From assembly GCA_947446335.1 (NCBI GenBank), contig CANFGA010000234.1, forward strand, positions 1-5,669: a stretch of DNA of 5,669 bases, read 5' to 3'. The DNA comes from Oxalobacteraceae bacterium (lineage in GTDB: Bacteria; Pseudomonadota; Gammaproteobacteria; Burkholderiales; Burkholderiaceae_D). Below the pieces are notes generated by a model that was not told the origin of the DNA, searched no databases, and saw only the letters and a program-made list of their open reading frames with translations. Both the position numbers and the translations under genes were made by a program. Each line of letters opens with the position of its first letter. The first letter of the stretch is position 1. This document shows, in pieces, positions 1-5,669 of this stretch.

Positions 1-792
1 ACGCTGACGACGATCCCGTTCAGCATGATCGGCTTGCCGCTGGCGATCTTTCTCGGCTTTCGCAACAATGCCGCCTACGACCGCTACTGGGAAGCGCGCA
101 AGATCTGGGGCGACCTGGTCGTGAAAAGCCGCAACCTGTCGCGCCAATGCCAGAACCTGATCGCCGGCGGACCGATCGCCAGCGCCAGCCTGGGCTTCGG
201 CGATGTGCGGGTACGGATGATCTTTCGCACCATCGCGTATGCGTATGCGCTGAAGAATTTGCTGCGCGACATAAACGACACCACCGAATACAAGCATTGC
301 CTGATGGATCCGGAGTGGCAGCAACTCGATTCTTCCAGCAACAAGCCCGATCGCCTGATGCTGGGGATGGGCGCTGATTTGCGCATTTGCCTGGAGCAAA
401 AGCGGATCGATCCTTGCCTGGCGGTGGCGCTCGACAACACGCTGTCGGCGATGGTCGGCGCCGCCGCCGCTTGCGAACGAATCAAGAACACGCCGATCCC
501 GTTTTCTTACACGCTGTTGCTGCATCGCACCGCCTACATCTATTGCTTCCTGTTGCCATTCGGACTGGTCGACACGATCGGGTTCATGACGCCGTTTGTC
601 GTCGCCATTGTCGCCTATACCTTTTTCGGACTCGATGCACTGGGCGATGAAATCGAAGAGCCATTCGGCCTCGCTGCCAACGATCTGGCCCTGGATGCGA
701 TTTGCCGCGGCATTGAAATCAATCTGCGCGAATCGCTGTCCGACACCGACATTCCGCCGTCGCGCCAGCCGATCAACTATTGCCTGACCTGA
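1..792 (+). CDS. Bestrophin-family ion channel protein, 5' end missing
   Basis: Bacterial bestrophins (UPF0187/YneE group) are inner-membrane proteins. The Klebsiella homologue forms a pentameric channel, so an ion-channel role is inferred here from the family. The reading frame is open from base 1, with eight codons before the first visible ATG at 25, so the true start lies outside the window. Family members are about 300 residues and 263 are present, so some 40 N-terminal residues including the first membrane helix are probably absent. The visible part begins in the second helix with the family hallmark GLPLAIFLGFRNNAAYDRYW followed by EARKIWG. A second hydrophobic block lies at about 508-645 (HRTAYIYCFLLPFGLV, then a TP-containing helix ending AYTFFGLDALGDE). 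It is followed by the conserved acidic EEPFG motif at 655-669 and NDLALDAICRGIEINLRE. The TGA stop is at 790-792. The family call is strong; the ion carried cannot be read from sequence. Confidence 0.93.
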   Translation, partial: TLTTIPFSMIGLPLAIFLGFRNNAAYDRYWEARKIWGDLVVKSRNLSRQCQNLIAGGPIASASLGFGDVRVRMIFRTIAYAYALKNLLRDINDTTEYKHCLMDPEWQQLDSSSNKPDRLMLGMGADLRICLEQKRIDPCLAVALDNTLSAMVGAAAACERIKNTPIPFSYTLLLHRTAYIYCFLLPFGLVDTIGFMTPFVVAIVAYTFFGLDALGDEIEEPFGLAANDLALDAICRGIEINLRESLSDTDIPPSRQPINYCLT

Positions 793-851
793 CTTCCGGT
801 CCGGCCTTCCTCTGCGAGCGCTGCACGCATTCCTCCTCCACGCAATTGATT

Positions 852-926
852 GGATACGCTTATGCCTAACTTGATGCCTGACCTGATGTCCGACTTGATG
901 TCCGATAGTGAACAACGGATACGCTT
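852..926 (+). repeat. 10-base direct repeat GGATACGCTT flanking the ATG repeats
   Basis: GGATACGCTT occurs exactly at 852-861, immediately before ATG 862, and again at 917-926, inside the CoA-transferase coding region. The copies are 65 bases apart and therefore in different reading frames. They bracket the 12-base ATG units. This could be the trace of a small duplication that extended the 5' end of the gene, or a chance match. Confidence 0.5.
862..909 (+). repeat. Four 12-base units, each starting with ATG, at the CoA-transferase start
   Basis: Units at 862-873, 874-885, 886-897 and 898-909 each begin with ATG and follow the approximate pattern ATG-(C/T)CC/T-GAC-(T/C)TG. The fourth has diverged at its 3' end. 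They encode MPNL-MPDL-MSDL-MSDS at the N-terminus. Because the unit is a multiple of three, gain or loss of a copy keeps the frame and only changes the number of possible start codons and the length of the extension. No unit has a strong Shine-Dalgarno sequence. The periodicity is read directly; any functional meaning is inference. Confidence 0.8.
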
Positions 927-2427
927 GCCCTCGTTGAGGGAAAAAATCACCAGCGCCGCTGCTGCTGCCGAATGGATCAAGGATGGGATGTCGGTCGGCA
1001 TGAGCGGCTTCACCCGCGCCGGCGACGCCAAGGTGGTGCCGCTGGCGCTGGCCGAGCGCGCGCGCCACGAACAGTTGAAGATTACGCTGCTGACTGGCGC
1101 CTCGCTCGGCAGCGACGTCGACAAGACGTTGACCGAAGCGGGCGTGCTGGCGCGCCGCATGCCATTCCAGAGCGACCCGGTGCTGCGCGCAGCGATCAAT
1201 CGCGGCGAAGTGATGTTCATCGACCAGCACTTGTCCGAAACCGTGGAATTGCTGCGCACCCGGCAGATCGCGCCGATCGACATCGCCATCATCGAAGCGG
1301 TCGCGATCACCGAGACCGGCGCCATCGTGCCCACTACCTCGGTCGGCAACAGCGCCAGCTTTGCGATCCTGGCCGACAAGGTCATCGTCGAAATCAATCT
1401 GTCGCAGCCGCTGGCGCTGGAAGGCTTGCACGACATTCATATTCCGAAGCACCGGCCGCGGCGCGAACCTATCCCCATCATGTCGCCGAGCGACCGGATC
1501 GGCACCTTTGCGATCGAAATCCCGCCTGAAAAGATCATCGCGATCGTGATCACGCAAAAGGCTGACAGCGCCTCGACCATCTTGCCGCCGGATGAAGACA
1601 CGGCCGCCATCGCCGCGCATCTGGTCGATTTTTTCAACGAAGAAGTGGCGGCGGGGCGCTTGACGAACAGTCTGCAGCCGCTGCAGGCGGGCATCGGGAC
1701 GATAGCCAATGCGGTCATGATGGGCTTCATCGACAGCCCGTTCGAGCACATGACGATGTATTCGGAAGTGTTGCAGGATTCGACCTTCGATCTGTTCGAT
1801 GCCGGCAAGCTCGATTTCGCTTCCGGTTCGTCGATCACGTTGTCGCCGGAAAAAAGCAAATTGGTGATCGGAGACATCGAGCAATACAAGTCGCGCTTGA
1901 TCCTGCGTCCGCAGGAAATTTCCAACCATCCGGAAGTGATCCGGCGCCTCGGGATCATCGCGATCAATACCGCGCTGGAAGCCGATATCTACGGCAACGT
2001 GAATTCGACTCACGTGATGGGCACCGACATGATGAACGGCATCGGCGGCTCAGGCGACTTTGCGCGCAATGCCTATCTGGCGATCTTCGCGACCAAATCG
2101 ATCGCCAAGGGCGGCAGCATTTCCAGCATCGTGCCGATGGTATCGCATGTCGACCATACCGAACACGATGTCGATATTCTGGTCACCGAAGTCGGCCTGG
2201 CCGACTTGCGCGGCCTGGCGCCGCGTGAACGCGCCCGCGTCATCATCGAGCACTGCGTGGCCGAACCGTATCGCCAGATGCTGACCGAGTATGTCGACGC
2301 CGCCAACTTGCGCGGCGGCCACACCCCGCACATACTGGAAGAGGCCTTGTCGTGGCACACCCGCTACCTCGCTACCGGAACCATGCTGGCGCCGGTGGAA
2401 CTGAGCCTGGTGAAGACCGGTTCCTGA
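862..2427 (+). CDS. Acetyl-CoA hydrolase/transferase family protein, probable succinate CoA-transferase
   Basis: The product of 521 residues matches the family containing AarC, Cat1 and E. coli ScpC, cytoplasmic enzymes that move CoA between succinate and acetate or propionate through a glutamyl-CoA intermediate. The N-terminal half carries SLREKITSAAAAAEWIKDGM and GMSVGMSGFTRAGDAK. The likely catalytic glutamate is E302 in the MYSEVLQDS motif (codon 1765-1767), close to the AarC position E294. The GIGGSGDF loop at residues 393-400, followed by RNAYLAIF, is typical of the family. The length fits the usual 490-510 residues plus a short extension. I chose ATG 862 because a weak GGA lies 7 bases upstream (852-854). 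TTG 850 and ATGs at 874, 886 and 898 are also in frame, and 898 would give 509 residues, closest to known homologues. The gene follows the bestrophin gene on the same strand with a 69-base gap and no obvious terminator. Acetate, propionate or butyrate as acceptor cannot be decided from sequence. Confidence 0.92.
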   Translation: MPNLMPDLMSDLMSDSEQRIRLPSLREKITSAAAAAEWIKDGMSVGMSGFTRAGDAKVVPLALAERARHEQLKITLLTGASLGSDVDKTLTEAGVLARRMPFQSDPVLRAAINRGEVMFIDQHLSETVELLRTRQIAPIDIAIIEAVAITETGAIVPTTSVGNSASFAILADKVIVEINLSQPLALEGLHDIHIPKHRPRREPIPIMSPSDRIGTFAIEIPPEKIIAIVITQKADSASTILPPDEDTAAIAAHLVDFFNEEVAAGRLTNSLQPLQAGIGTIANAVMMGFIDSPFEHMTMYSEVLQDSTFDLFDAGKLDFASGSSITLSPEKSKLVIGDIEQYKSRLILRPQEISNHPEVIRRLGIIAINTALEADIYGNVNSTHVMGTDMMNGIGGSGDFARNAYLAIFATKSIAKGGSISSIVPMVSHVDHTEHDVDILVTEVGLADLRGLAPRERARVIIEHCVAEPYRQMLTEYVDAANLRGGHTPHILEEALSWHTRYLATGTMLAPVELSLVKTGS

Positions 2428-2439
2428 TCGGCTCCTGAA

Positions 2440-3438
2440 TCAGCTCTTCAAGCCAGCCACCTCGGCCGTGATCTCGTAAGAGCGCAGCCGGCTGGCATGG
2501 TCGAAAATCTGCGACGTGATCATCAGCTCGTCGGCGCCGGTTTTGGCGATGAACTCTTGCAATTGGCGTTTGACAGTCGCCGCCGAGCCGATCGCCGAGC
2601 ACGACAGCATCGAATCGAGCATGTTGGTTTCTTGCGGGCCCAGGCTCTCCAGGTAGCCCGGCAGCGGCGGCTTGAGTTTGCCAGGATTGCCGGTGCGCAA
2701 ACTGACGAAGGCTTGCTGCATCGAGGTCGCCAGCAGTGCCGCTTCTTCATCGGTATCGGCGGCGAACACGTTAAAGCCCAGCATCACATGAGGTTTTGCC
2801 AGCTGCTTCGATGGCTTGAATGTGGCACGATACAGTTCGACTGCCTGCATCATCTGGCCAGGGGCGAAGTGCGAGGCGAACGCATAGGGCAAGCCCAGAT
2901 GCGCCGCCAGTTGCGCGCCGAACGTGCTCGAACCGAGTATCCACAGCGGCACCTTCAGTCCCATGCCCGGCACGGCGCGCACGTGCTGGCGCGGCGCATC
3001 GGACAAATAATCGATCAATTCCAGCACATCTTGCGGAAATTCATTCGCGTCCGAATCCAGGTTGCGGCGCAGCGCGCGCGCCGTTTCCATGTCGGAGCCG
3101 GGCGCGCGGCCCAAGCCCAGATCGATGCGGCCCGGATAGAGCGACTCGAGCGTGCCGAATTGTTCGGCGATCACCAATGGAGAATGGTTCGGCAGCATGA
3201 TGCCGCCGGCGCCGATCCGTATCGTTTTGGTGCCGGCCGCTATGTTGGCCATCAGCACCGCAGTGGCTGCGCTGGCGATGCCGGGCATGCCGTGATGCTC
3301 TGCCAACCAGTAGCGGTTGTAGCCCCAGCCTTCGCCGTGGCGCGCCAGATCGAGCGTGTTGGAAAACGACGCTGCAGCGCTGCTGCCGTCGACGATGGGG
3401 GATAAGTCAAGTATCGAAAATGGAGTCATGTTTGTCAT
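2440..3438 (-). CDS. LLM class flavin-dependent oxidoreductase (YhbW/MsnO8-like)
   Basis: This 332-residue protein belongs to the luciferase-like monooxygenase superfamily, TIM-barrel enzymes that use reduced FMN, and within it to the 'group 1' oxidoreductases related to E. coli YhbW. The physiological substrate of these proteins is generally unknown. Visible signatures are LDLSPIVDG near the N-terminus, GYNRYWLAEHH at residues 39-49, IRIGAGGIMLPNHSPLVIAE at 73-92, and YPGRIDLGLGRAPGSD at 101-116. Further on come ILGSSTFGAQLAAHLGLPYA, GFNVFAADTDEEA, and a C-terminal ELMITSQIFDHASRLRSYE. Length is normal, with no sign of a frameshift. The start at 3438 is the first in-frame ATG; a second ATG lies three codons later (3429). 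A GGAA stretch about 12 bases upstream is the only ribosome-site candidate. The gene converges on the CoA-transferase gene, leaving 12 bases between stop codons, and is divergent from the porin gene. The family call is firm; the reaction is unknown. Confidence 0.92.
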   Translation of the reverse strand: MTNMTPFSILDLSPIVDGSSAAASFSNTLDLARHGEGWGYNRYWLAEHHGMPGIASAATAVLMANIAAGTKTIRIGAGGIMLPNHSPLVIAEQFGTLESLYPGRIDLGLGRAPGSDMETARALRRNLDSDANEFPQDVLELIDYLSDAPRQHVRAVPGMGLKVPLWILGSSTFGAQLAAHLGLPYAFASHFAPGQMMQAVELYRATFKPSKQLAKPHVMLGFNVFAADTDEEAALLATSMQQAFVSLRTGNPGKLKPPLPGYLESLGPQETNMLDSMLSCSAIGSAATVKRQLQEFIAKTGADELMITSQIFDHASRLRSYEITAEVAGLKS

Positions 3439-3476
3439 ATCAGGATGAATTTCCAGAAAACAATAGCCGTTTCTGG

Positions 3477-3517
3477 GTCAGCAATGGCGTCAGCAGGGTA
3501 GGGCGAAGCGTCAGCAG
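3477..3517. repeat. Three direct copies of GTCAGCA upstream of the oxidoreductase gene
   Basis: GTCAGCA occurs at 3477-3483, 3489-3495 and 3510-3516. The last two copies are part of an identical 10-base GCGTCAGCAG (3487-3496 and 3508-3517) whose starts are 21 bases apart, about two helical turns. The cluster lies 39-79 bases upstream of the oxidoreductase start codon, where a regulator would bind. An operator role is inferred from position and spacing only. Confidence 0.4.
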
Positions 3518-3663
3518 TGCGGTGGTTTTGACAGCGTCCGTGTTAATGTATTGCCAAATGGAATTAAAAAAACATGGCCGCTGACGTGGCCCTGTGCGCT
3601 GTACGTACTTTGTTTTTGTCTGTTGCGATCAATTTCCCATCATATTCCGATGCAGTTTTGTCT

Positions 3664-3724
3664 GCTCAAGTTGCCGCCTGGGCCAGGCTTGAGCGACCCG
3701 GGCGGGCGTGAGCCTCTCCGTTTT
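3664..3724 (+). promoter_or_regulatory. Two mutually exclusive hairpins, attenuator-like
   Basis: GCTCAAG (3664-3670) is perfectly complementary to CTTGAGC (3688-3694), and CCT/AGG (3677-3679 with 3685-3687) continues that stem inward across a bulge. Alternatively AGGCT (3685-3689) can pair with AGCCT (3711-3715), with a GC-rich interior that includes CCCGGG. That second hairpin is followed after five bases by TTTT (3721-3724) and a T-rich run to about 3732, resembling a weak intrinsic terminator. Both stems use bases 3685-3694, so only one can form at a time. The complementarity is read directly. Acting as a leader attenuator or as the 3' end of a small RNA is inference, because no promoter or transcript is demonstrated. 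Confidence 0.35.
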
Positions 3725-3917
3725 CTTGTCTTATCCGATTTCGACCAGATTCGATGCGCTGGCGTCGCACCGTTTTGCCGGACCAGGACATGACGCACAT
3801 GGTCAAGCGGCTGTCGCAATCGTGCCATTTTCCGCGGGGCGCACGTGTAACTTATGAGCTCAATACGCAGCAGGCCGGGCGCAGATCCCGGGCAGAGATC
3901 GCCTCATTACACGCAGA

Positions 3918-3941
3918 AGATCACCGCACAGATCACCGCAC
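3918..3941. repeat. Perfect tandem duplication of AGATCACCGCAC
   Basis: Two identical, directly adjacent 12-base units occupy 3918-3929 and 3930-3941, about 100 bases before the porin start. They lie within the probable 5' leader or promoter region. This could be a recent slippage duplication or a doubled binding site. Confidence 0.6.
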
Positions 3942-4028
3942 GGCGGGAAGGAAAAGCGACAAAAGCAGTATCGATGAAGGGTGCGCGGGCGGTCATGACG
4001 CGTTTTGCCAAATGAACAGATTGCAGAT

Positions 4029-4040
4029 GGAGTCAACTTG
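4029..4040 (+). promoter_or_regulatory. Ribosome-binding site that decides a TTG start for the porin
   Basis: GGAG at 4029-4032 stands five bases before TTG 4038-4040. This is the best Shine-Dalgarno match near the beginning of the porin frame. The more upstream in-frame TTG at 4005 has no comparable site and would put polar, acidic residues before the signal peptide. Starting at 4038 places a lysine at residue 2, as expected for a secretory signal. Confidence 0.7.
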
Positions 4041-4127
4041 AAATCGACCATAGTGACCGTACCGACCCTGGCCTCGCGCCTTGCCGTTTTTCCCCTGCTT
4101 TGCCTTGCGCTGCCAGGCGCCCATGCC
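4038..4127 (+). other. Signal peptide of the porin
   Basis: Thirty codons encode a short basic N-terminus, a hydrophobic stretch from about residue 15 to 26, and the small-residue motif A-H-A ahead of Glu31. This fits Sec export and signal peptidase I cleavage. No lipobox cysteine is positioned at the cleavage site; Cys22 lies inside the hydrophobic core. Confidence 0.75.
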
Positions 4128-4859
4128 GAGCCAGTCGCCGAAACCAGTCATTTCACCGACCATGTCACTGCCAACGTCAGCTTGATTTCGCAATATGTAT
4201 CGCGCGGATTTCGCCAGACCTGGGGCGATCCTGCGCTGCAGGGCGGCGTCGATTACGTCGATCCGAATGGATTCTTCGTCGGCACCTGGTTGTCCAACGT
4301 CAGCCATCATTACATTGAAAATGGCAGGCTTGAATGGGACTTGTACGGCGGCTACGCCGGCACGCTAGGCCCTGTCGGCTACAGCGGCACCGTGTTTTAT
4401 TACAAATATCCGGGCGCCGTCATCGCCGCCTCGAACACCAAGTACGATTACGGCGAACTGGTTCTGGGCTTGAGCTACAAGTTCCTGTCCGCCAAGTATA
4501 ACTATACCTATACCCACGACTACTTCGGCATCACTGACGCGCGCGGCACCGGTTATCTGGACCTGGGATCGAACGTCGACCTCGGCTCCGGTTATGCCCT
4601 CAATCTGCACTACGGGATCGGCCGGGTCGCCAGCAAGGCGGCTGTCGACAACGCGATCTGGGATTGGAAGGATTACAAGGTCGGCGTCAGCAAGGCCTTT
4701 CAGGGCGGCTGGACAGTCACCGGCGCTTACACCAAAGCCATCGGCGCCACCGATGTCTACGACCGTTTCACGACCGGCATAGTGAATTCGACTGGCGCAG
4801 CGCAGGTGTCGAATCCGGCCGCCGGCACCTTCCTGCTGTCGCTGGCCAAGACCTTCTGA
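4038..4859 (+). CDS. TorF family putative outer-membrane porin
   Basis: The protein of 273 residues, read from TTG 4038, belongs to the Gram-negative family known as 'conserved hypothetical gcw_chp' or TorF family putative porin, predicted outer-membrane beta-barrels of poorly known substrate. Residues 1-30 form a signal peptide with a basic start (MKST), a hydrophobic core (LAVFPLLCLALPG) and an AHA cleavage motif before EPVAE. The mature start carries the family signature: VSLISQYVSRGFRQTWGDPA, then LQGGVDYVDPNGFFVGTW and SNVS. The body alternates aromatic and small residues as in amphipathic strands (for example YNYTYTHDYFG and YALNLHYGIGRV). It ends LLSLAKTF, with the terminal phenylalanine that the outer-membrane assembly machinery recognises. 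Length is normal and there is no frameshift. betB follows 54 bases downstream on the same strand with no terminator between, so co-transcription is plausible. The family call is strong; pore function and substrate are unproven. Confidence 0.88.
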   Translation: MKSTIVTVPTLASRLAVFPLLCLALPGAHAEPVAETSHFTDHVTANVSLISQYVSRGFRQTWGDPALQGGVDYVDPNGFFVGTWLSNVSHHYIENGRLEWDLYGGYAGTLGPVGYSGTVFYYKYPGAVIAASNTKYDYGELVLGLSYKFLSAKYNYTYTHDYFGITDARGTGYLDLGSNVDLGSGYALNLHYGIGRVASKAAVDNAIWDWKDYKVGVSKAFQGGWTVTGAYTKAIGATDVYDRFTTGIVNSTGAAQVSNPAAGTFLLSLAKTF

Positions 4860-4913
4860 CCCGCGCCGCCATCGCAACTGCCGGTTCAATCACTGACATT
4901 TCTGGAACACATC

Positions 4914-5669
4914 ATGCCCGTATTCAAGCAACAACAACTTTACATTCATGGCCGCCGCGTCGACGCGCGCAGCGGCATTACATTCGATACCATCAACCCG
5001 GCCAATGGCCAGGTGCTGGCCCAAGTGCAGTGCGCGTCAAGACAGGATGTCGACGATGCCGTCGCCAGCGCCACCGAGGGCCAGCGCATCTGGGCGGCGC
5101 AAACGGCAATGCAGCGCTCGCGCGTGCTGCGCCGCGCGGTCGAGATCTTGCGCGAGCGCAATGACGAACTGGCCGAGATCGAAACGCTCGATACCGGCAA
5201 ACCGTTGTCCGAGACCAGCGCAGTCGATATCGCCACCGGCGCCGACGTGCTCGAGTATTACGCCGGCCTCGCCCCAAGCATCGAAGGCACGCAAATTCCG
5301 CTGCGCGAGAGTTCCTTCGTCTACACCCGGCGCGAGCCGCTCGGCGTCGTGGCCGGGATCGCCGCGTGGAATTATCCGATCCAGATCGCGCTGTGGAAGT
5401 CGGCGCCGGCGCTCGCGGCCGGCAATGCGATGATTTTCAAGCCCAGCGAAATGACACCGCTCTCGACGCTCAGACTGGCTGAAATCTATACCGAGGCGGG
5501 CTTGCCCGACGGCGTGTTCAACGTCGTTAACGGCGATGGCAAAACGGTCGGCACCTGGCTGACCGAGCATCCCGGCATCGAAAAGATTTCTTTCACCGGT
5601 GGCGTGGCGACCGGCAAGAAAGTGATGGCCAGCGCCTCCGGTTCGACGCTGAAAGATGTGACGATGGAG
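4914..5669 (+). CDS. betB: Betaine aldehyde dehydrogenase, 3' end missing
   Basis: BetB is a cytoplasmic NAD(P)-dependent enzyme (EC 1.2.1.8) that oxidises betaine aldehyde to the osmoprotectant glycine betaine, the second step of choline oxidation after BetA. The 252 residues present resemble E. coli BetB throughout: QQLYIHGRRVDARSG, TINPANGQVLAQVQ, VEILRERNDELAEIETLDTG, ADVLEYYAGL and SFVYTRREPLGVVAG. Aldehyde dehydrogenase residues are in place: Asn153 in AWNYP, Lys176 and Glu179 in the KPSE cofactor motif, and SFTGG at 226-230. The window ends on Glu252 of VTME, the expected general base. The catalytic cysteine (about 286 in BetB) and the remaining roughly 240 residues lie outside. ATG 4914 is preceded by TGGAA with six-base spacing and gives the normal N-terminus. 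The porin gene is directly upstream. No betI is visible, and betA cannot be assessed. Confidence 0.95.
   Translation, partial: MPVFKQQQLYIHGRRVDARSGITFDTINPANGQVLAQVQCASRQDVDDAVASATEGQRIWAAQTAMQRSRVLRRAVEILRERNDELAEIETLDTGKPLSETSAVDIATGADVLEYYAGLAPSIEGTQIPLRESSFVYTRREPLGVVAGIAAWNYPIQIALWKSAPALAAGNAMIFKPSEMTPLSTLRLAEIYTEAGLPDGVFNVVNGDGKTVGTWLTEHPGIEKISFTGGVATGKKVMASASGSTLKDVTME

Larger units (their letters stand above)
3439..4037. other. About 600-base region without a credible gene, between divergent genes
   Basis: This stretch separates the minus-strand oxidoreductase from the plus-strand porin and must hold promoters for both. It contains three GTCAGCA copies near the oxidoreductase start, an isolated TTGACA at 3528-3533, an AT-rich island at about 3541-3575, a pair of competing hairpins at 3664-3724, and a perfect 12-base tandem repeat at 3918-3941. 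Open frames at 3551-3793 and 3754-4041 lack ribosome-binding sites and family-like composition, and I do not regard them as genes. No tRNA, known riboswitch consensus or insertion-sequence end was recognised. Confidence 0.7.

Noticed and set aside
831..840. CCTCCTCC tract as a minus-strand Shine-Dalgarno sequence
   Set aside because: Minus-strand frames reading leftward from here run antisense through the conserved bestrophin gene and have no family support.
2425..2454. Possible bidirectional terminator between the convergent genes
   Set aside because: CTGA-A-TCAG at 2435-2443 has a one-base loop and no T-tract, and the GGCT/AGCC pairing is only four bases. Neither is a credible terminator.
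2497..3405. 302-residue plus-strand frame opposite the flavin oxidoreductase
   Set aside because: It is the antisense shadow of a clearly conserved gene. The translation is Arg/His/Ala-rich with no motifs.
3528..3554. TTGACA at 3528-3533 as a sigma-70 promoter
   Set aside because: The -35 hexamer is perfect, but no good -10 lies 16-18 bases downstream; the nearest candidate, TATTGC, matches at three positions with 15-base spacing. Not listed as a promoter.
3551..3793. 80-residue plus-strand frame beginning with TTG in the gene-free region
   Set aside because: No ribosome-binding site, non-ATG start, proline- and cysteine-rich composition with no recognisable family, and it overlaps the hairpin structures.
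4005..4037. Porin start at TTG 4005, giving 284 residues
   Set aside because: No Shine-Dalgarno sequence, and it would put PNEQIADGVN ahead of the signal peptide. TTG 4038 has GGAG five bases upstream and a proper basic signal N-terminus.
3754..4041. 95-residue plus-strand frame ending at the porin start
   Set aside because: Low-complexity charged sequence with no family resemblance or ribosome-binding site; it spans the tandem repeat. Only its last nine codons are mentioned, as a possible leader.
5037..5570. 177-residue minus-strand frame opposite betB
   Set aside because: The plus strand encodes an unmistakable aldehyde dehydrogenase across the whole stretch. The reverse frame is a by-product of high GC codon usage.

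Overview
The window comes from a Gram-negative proteobacterium. Moderately high GC, an outer-membrane porin of the TorF family, a proteobacterial-type betaine aldehyde dehydrogenase and a YhbW-type flavin oxidoreductase together suggest a betaproteobacterium, perhaps Burkholderiales/Oxalobacteraceae. That placement is inferred from the style of the proteins and has not been tested.

Layout from left to right: (1) the 3' part of a bestrophin-family channel gene, plus strand, cut by the left edge. (2) A complete acetyl-CoA hydrolase/transferase family gene, most likely a succinyl-CoA:acetate-type CoA-transferase, plus strand. It opens with four in-frame ATG codons spaced exactly 12 bases apart. 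(3) A complete LLM-class flavin-dependent oxidoreductase gene on the minus strand, convergent with (2) and only 12 bases from it. (4) A roughly 600-base region with no credible gene between the divergent genes (3) and (5). It holds several short repeats and a pair of mutually exclusive hairpins. (5) A complete TorF-family putative porin gene, plus strand, best read from a TTG start with a good ribosome-binding site. (6) The first 252 codons of betB (betaine aldehyde dehydrogenase), 54 bases downstream on the same strand, cut by the right edge exactly at the expected general-base glutamate.

The genes look like ordinary chromosomal metabolism and envelope functions. There is no sign of a mobile element, CRISPR array, RNA gene or defence system. 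The most informative point of context is the porin placed directly before betB, where betI often sits. The pair may be one transcript, which would tie an outer-membrane pore to choline/betaine metabolism. The most unusual DNA is the 12-base start-codon repeat of the CoA-transferase and the repeat- and hairpin-rich leader in front of the porin. I found no convincing previously undescribed system. The regulatory candidates are offered as modest leads.
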